Of a stretch of DNA of 49,075 nt, positions 46,514 to 49,075 are shown one piece after another (within the stretch, counting starts at the first letter, position 1; each line of letters begins with the position of its first letter). Source of the stretch: a virus; IMG/VR virus record IMGVR_UViG_3300031857_000313, positions 1 to 49,075 of that record; one strand, given 5' to 3'. The notes below the pieces were generated by a model. That model saw only the letters and a program-made list of their open reading frames with translations, did no database searches and was not told where the DNA came from. The position numbers were made by a program, and so were the translations under genes.

Positions 46514-49063
46514 ATGGCGACACAATTCCCACAAGACCAAAACGCTGGTCGTTTTATCGACGGGTTAAAGAACGAACAGGTCGATGAGGACGAAGGCATT
46601 GAGTATGAGATGCCCCCAGAAGACGCTGAGGTCGAGGAGTTGCCTGACGGCTCTGCCATTGTTCGCATGGACAGTAAAGGCCCCATGGAGGACGAAGACT
46701 TCTACGCCAACTTGGCAGAAGAGATCGACCCCTATGACCTGAATAAGATTGCCCTACGCTACATGGACTTGGTCGAGAACGACAAGAAGTCTCGTGAGGA
46801 GCGCGACAAGAAGTACGAAGAAGGTCTCAAGCGTACGGGCATGGGGAATGATGCGCCGGGCGGTGCCACCTTCATGGGCGCCAGCAAGGTTGTTCACCCT
46901 GTCATGGCTGAAGCCTGCGTGGACTTCGCCTCTCGTGCCATCAAAGAGATGTTCCCACCTGATGGCCCTACCCGCACCAAGATCCTTGGTGACGTGGATG
47001 AGTCCAAGATTCAGAAGGCTGAGCGCAAGCGCGACTACATGAATTGGCAGTTGACTGAGCAGATCGAAGAGTTCCGCGACGAGCAGGAGCAGATGCTGAC
47101 TCAGCTTCCTTTGGGTGGCTCACAGTACATCAAGCTGTGGTACGACGAGAAGAAGAAGCGTCCCTGCGCTGAGTTCATGCCCATCGACAACATTCTGTTG
47201 CCCTTTGCCGCGGCTAACTTCTACACAGCCCAGCGCGTCACTGAGATGCAGACCATCACCGAGTGGGAGTTCAAGAACCGCATTCGCTCAGGTTTGTACC
47301 GTGACATCGACCTTATTCGTGTTAGCGCTGAACCTGAAGAGACGCACTCACAGAAGGCTAACAACAAGATTGAAGGTCGCAAGTACGAAGACAACGAAGA
47401 CGGACTGCGCAAGGTCTATCACATCTACACATGGCTTGAGCTAGAAGATGACCCACTGACAGACGGTGAGTCAGCCCCCTACATCTTGATGATTGACGAG
47501 CACGAGAACGAGTGCGTCGGCTTGTATCGCAATTGGGAAGAGGGCGACGAGACCATGACCAAGTTAGATTGGTTGGTCGAGTTCAAGTTCATCCCATGGC
47601 GTGGCGCCTACGCTATTGGCTTGCCACAGCTCATCGGTGGCTTGTCAGCCGCTCTTACAGGCTCCTTACGCGCTTTGTTGGATTCCGCACACATCAACAA
47701 CGCGGCGACCATGCTCAAGCTCAAGGGAGCAAAGATTTCTGGTCAGTCCCAACAGGTCGATGTAACGCAGGTTTGTGAGATCGAAGGTGCGCCGGGCGTC
47801 GATGACATCCGCAAGATCGCCATGCCCATGCCCTTCAACCCACCCTCACAGGTTCTATTTGAGCTTCTAGGATGGCTTGACAAGGCGGCTAAGGGGGTAG
47901 TAACCACCGCAGAGGAAAAGATCGCTGACGTGACCTCCAACACCCCTGTAGGAACCACCCAAGCTTTGATCGAGCAGGGCGCCGCGGTGTTCTCTGCCAT
48001 TCACTCACGTCTACACGAGTCACAGGGTCGAGTCCTCAAGATCCTTGGACGCCTCAATCGTTGGTACTTAGACGAGCAACGCAAGGGTGAAGTGGTTCAA
48101 GACCTCGACATTCGCAAGGAAGACTTCGCTTCTAACACGGACGTAATCCCTGTATCTGACCCGCACATCTTCTCTGAGACTCAGCGTATGGCGCAGAGCC
48201 AAGCGGTGATGGCGTTGATGGAGAAGAACCCTGACCTGTTTAACCGAAAGGTCGTGGTGGAGAGGTTCTTGAAGCAGATCAAGGTGCCGGGCATCAACGA
48301 GATCATGAAAGACGTCCCAGCTCCTGAGAAGCGCGACTCTGCCAATGAGAACGTCGCCATGATGCTTGGGCAAGCCGCCTTTGCCTACATGGAGCAAGAC
48401 CACCTGTCTCACATCCAAAGCCACATGGACTTCTACAAAGACCCAGTGTTTGGCTCAAACCCCTTGGTTCAGCCTATCATCCTGCCCCAGATGGTCGAGC
48501 ACTTGAAGCAACACATCTCCATGTGGTACTTGAACCGCATGAATGGCTACATTGTGAAGACTTTGGGTCGCCAAGCCACGGACTACGACGATCCAAAGGT
48601 TACGCCAGAGGCAGACAAGCTCATGGCTATCGCCTCACAGCACGTTTCTTTGGACACGCAGAAGGTATTTGCGCAGACTGTCCCTGAATTGCAGAAGATG
48701 ATGCAGACAATTCAACAGCTCAAGCAGGGCAACACGCCTCCAATGACCCCAGAAGCACAGGTTTTGCTCCAGACAAGCATGGCAGAGACCCAACGCTTGA
48801 CTGCAAAAGACCAAGCGGACAACCAATTGGCTGTTCAGAAGCTCCAAAACCAACAACAACTCGATGTTGCCAAGCTCACACAGAGCAAACAGCAGTTCGA
48901 GTCCGATCAACAGCTCGAGGTTGCGATGCAAACAGAGAAGAATCTCACCCAAGAGCGCATAGAGTCTGCAAGATTGACGCGAGACGCGGCAAAACTGCAA
49001 CAAGAGCAGGTAAAAACTGCAACCGAGCTTCAACGTGAAGCACAAACCTACTTAGGAGGCTGA
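46514..49063 (+). CDS. Portal protein (P22 type)
   Basis: 849 residues, start preceded by AAGGAAA. Core features: YMDLVENDKKSREERDKKYE, FMGASKVVHPVMAEACVDFA, a basic region (QKAERKRDYMNWQLTEQIEE), KLWYDEKKKRPCAEFMPIDN, WRGAYAIGLPQLIGGLSAAL and the helix SAHINNAATMLKLKGAK. These match large P22-like portals. The last ~100 residues form a Gln/Lys-rich coiled coil, like the long barrel of P22 gp1. It forms the packaging and ejection channel. It lies directly before the window end, where scaffold and capsid genes would follow. Confidence 0.85.
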   Translation: MATQFPQDQNAGRFIDGLKNEQVDEDEGIEYEMPPEDAEVEELPDGSAIVRMDSKGPMEDEDFYANLAEEIDPYDLNKIALRYMDLVENDKKSREERDKKYEEGLKRTGMGNDAPGGATFMGASKVVHPVMAEACVDFASRAIKEMFPPDGPTRTKILGDVDESKIQKAERKRDYMNWQLTEQIEEFRDEQEQMLTQLPLGGSQYIKLWYDEKKKRPCAEFMPIDNILLPFAAANFYTAQRVTEMQTITEWEFKNRIRSGLYRDIDLIRVSAEPEETHSQKANNKIEGRKYEDNEDGLRKVYHIYTWLELEDDPLTDGESAPYILMIDEHENECVGLYRNWEEGDETMTKLDWLVEFKFIPWRGAYAIGLPQLIGGLSAALTGSLRALLDSAHINNAATMLKLKGAKISGQSQQVDVTQVCEIEGAPGVDDIRKIAMPMPFNPPSQVLFELLGWLDKAAKGVVTTAEEKIADVTSNTPVGTTQALIEQGAAVFSAIHSRLHESQGRVLKILGRLNRWYLDEQRKGEVVQDLDIRKEDFASNTDVIPVSDPHIFSETQRMAQSQAVMALMEKNPDLFNRKVVVERFLKQIKVPGINEIMKDVPAPEKRDSANENVAMMLGQAAFAYMEQDHLSHIQSHMDFYKDPVFGSNPLVQPIILPQMVEHLKQHISMWYLNRMNGYIVKTLGRQATDYDDPKVTPEADKLMAIASQHVSLDTQKVFAQTVPELQKMMQTIQQLKQGNTPPMTPEAQVLLQTSMAETQRLTAKDQADNQLAVQKLQNQQQLDVAKLTQSKQQFESDQQLEVAMQTEKNLTQERIESARLTRDAAKLQQEQVKTATELQREAQTYLGG

Positions 49064-49064
49064 A

Positions 49065-49075
49065 ATGGCTACATC
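49065..49075 (+). CDS. Start of next gene (partial)
   Basis: ATG 49065 opens Met-Ala-Thr with AGGAGG at 49054-49059, a near-ideal spacing. Only three codons plus two bases are in the window. By position, a scaffold or head maturation gene would be expected. Confidence 0.6.

Noticed and set aside
1-49075. tRNA genes, integrase and attachment sites
   Set aside because: No cloverleaf-like run, tyrosine or serine recombinase motif, or att-like repeat was seen while reading both strands; absence cannot be proven by eye.

Overview
This window is most of the genome of a tailed, short-tailed (podovirus-like) bacteriophage. It carries a terminase pair, a portal of the P22 type, a P22/SU10-style connector and tail-nozzle set, four large internal or ejection-type virion proteins, tail fibres, a lysis cassette and many tiny, tightly packed genes. 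Gene starts overlap the previous stop again and again (ATGA, TAATG, TGATG), with moderate base composition throughout. The small-protein families, the YdaS-like regulator and the P22-like tail point to a phage of a Gram-negative, probably freshwater proteobacterial, host; that host guess is inference. No integrase, CI-type repressor, DNA polymerase, primase, helicase, tRNA or CRISPR array was seen. The major capsid protein and scaffold are missing; they would be expected between the portal (which ends at the right edge) and position 1, so the window is probably a cut from a circularly permuted or larger genome.

Layout. 1-2586: end of an unknown gene, then small head-associated or unknown proteins rich in a Lys-Gly-Gly motif. 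2596-4013: a connector with a discoidin-like insert and a Cys-rich small protein. 4015-9277: two long repetitive tail fibres, the second with a glycine-rich tip, a fibre-chaperone-like protein and a cupin. 9293-11465: lysis cassette (small membrane proteins, 3-TM holin, T4-type lysozyme). 11513-15910: second adaptor, third fibre-like protein, tail nozzle. 15912-25581: internal virion proteins, including one with a degenerate SGNH hydrolase domain and one with a lytic transglycosylase domain. A strong terminator at 25628-25656 ends this block.

25655-28958 (minus strand): early/replication operon with an SSB-like protein, a PD-(D/E)XK nuclease and many small unknowns. 28959-29095: divergent control region with palindromes. 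29096-32125 (plus): Cro/YdaS-like protein, DUF1376 replication protein, RusA-like resolvase, HNH-like protein and small genes. 32147-33646 (minus): a three-gene island of a metallophosphoesterase, a HExxH zincin and a membrane peptide. 33647-36583: small genes driven by a repeated promoter plus 5' stem-loop leader. 36635-49063: terminase small and large subunits, two giant multi-domain polyvalent proteins, and the portal.

How it fits together. The regulatory region near 29 kb probably launches leftward replication genes and rightward replication and accessory genes. A repeated promoter element (an extended -10 containing TTAAC...GTTAA, followed by a stem-loop right at the predicted transcript start) drives several early or middle transcripts. 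The packaging and structural genes form a long rightward block that runs off the window and resumes at position 1. The most unusual features are that repeated promoter/leader, a double-glycine (KGG-type) peptide motif spread over six otherwise unrelated virion-region proteins, and 7.8 kb of giant polyvalent genes inserted between terminase and portal.
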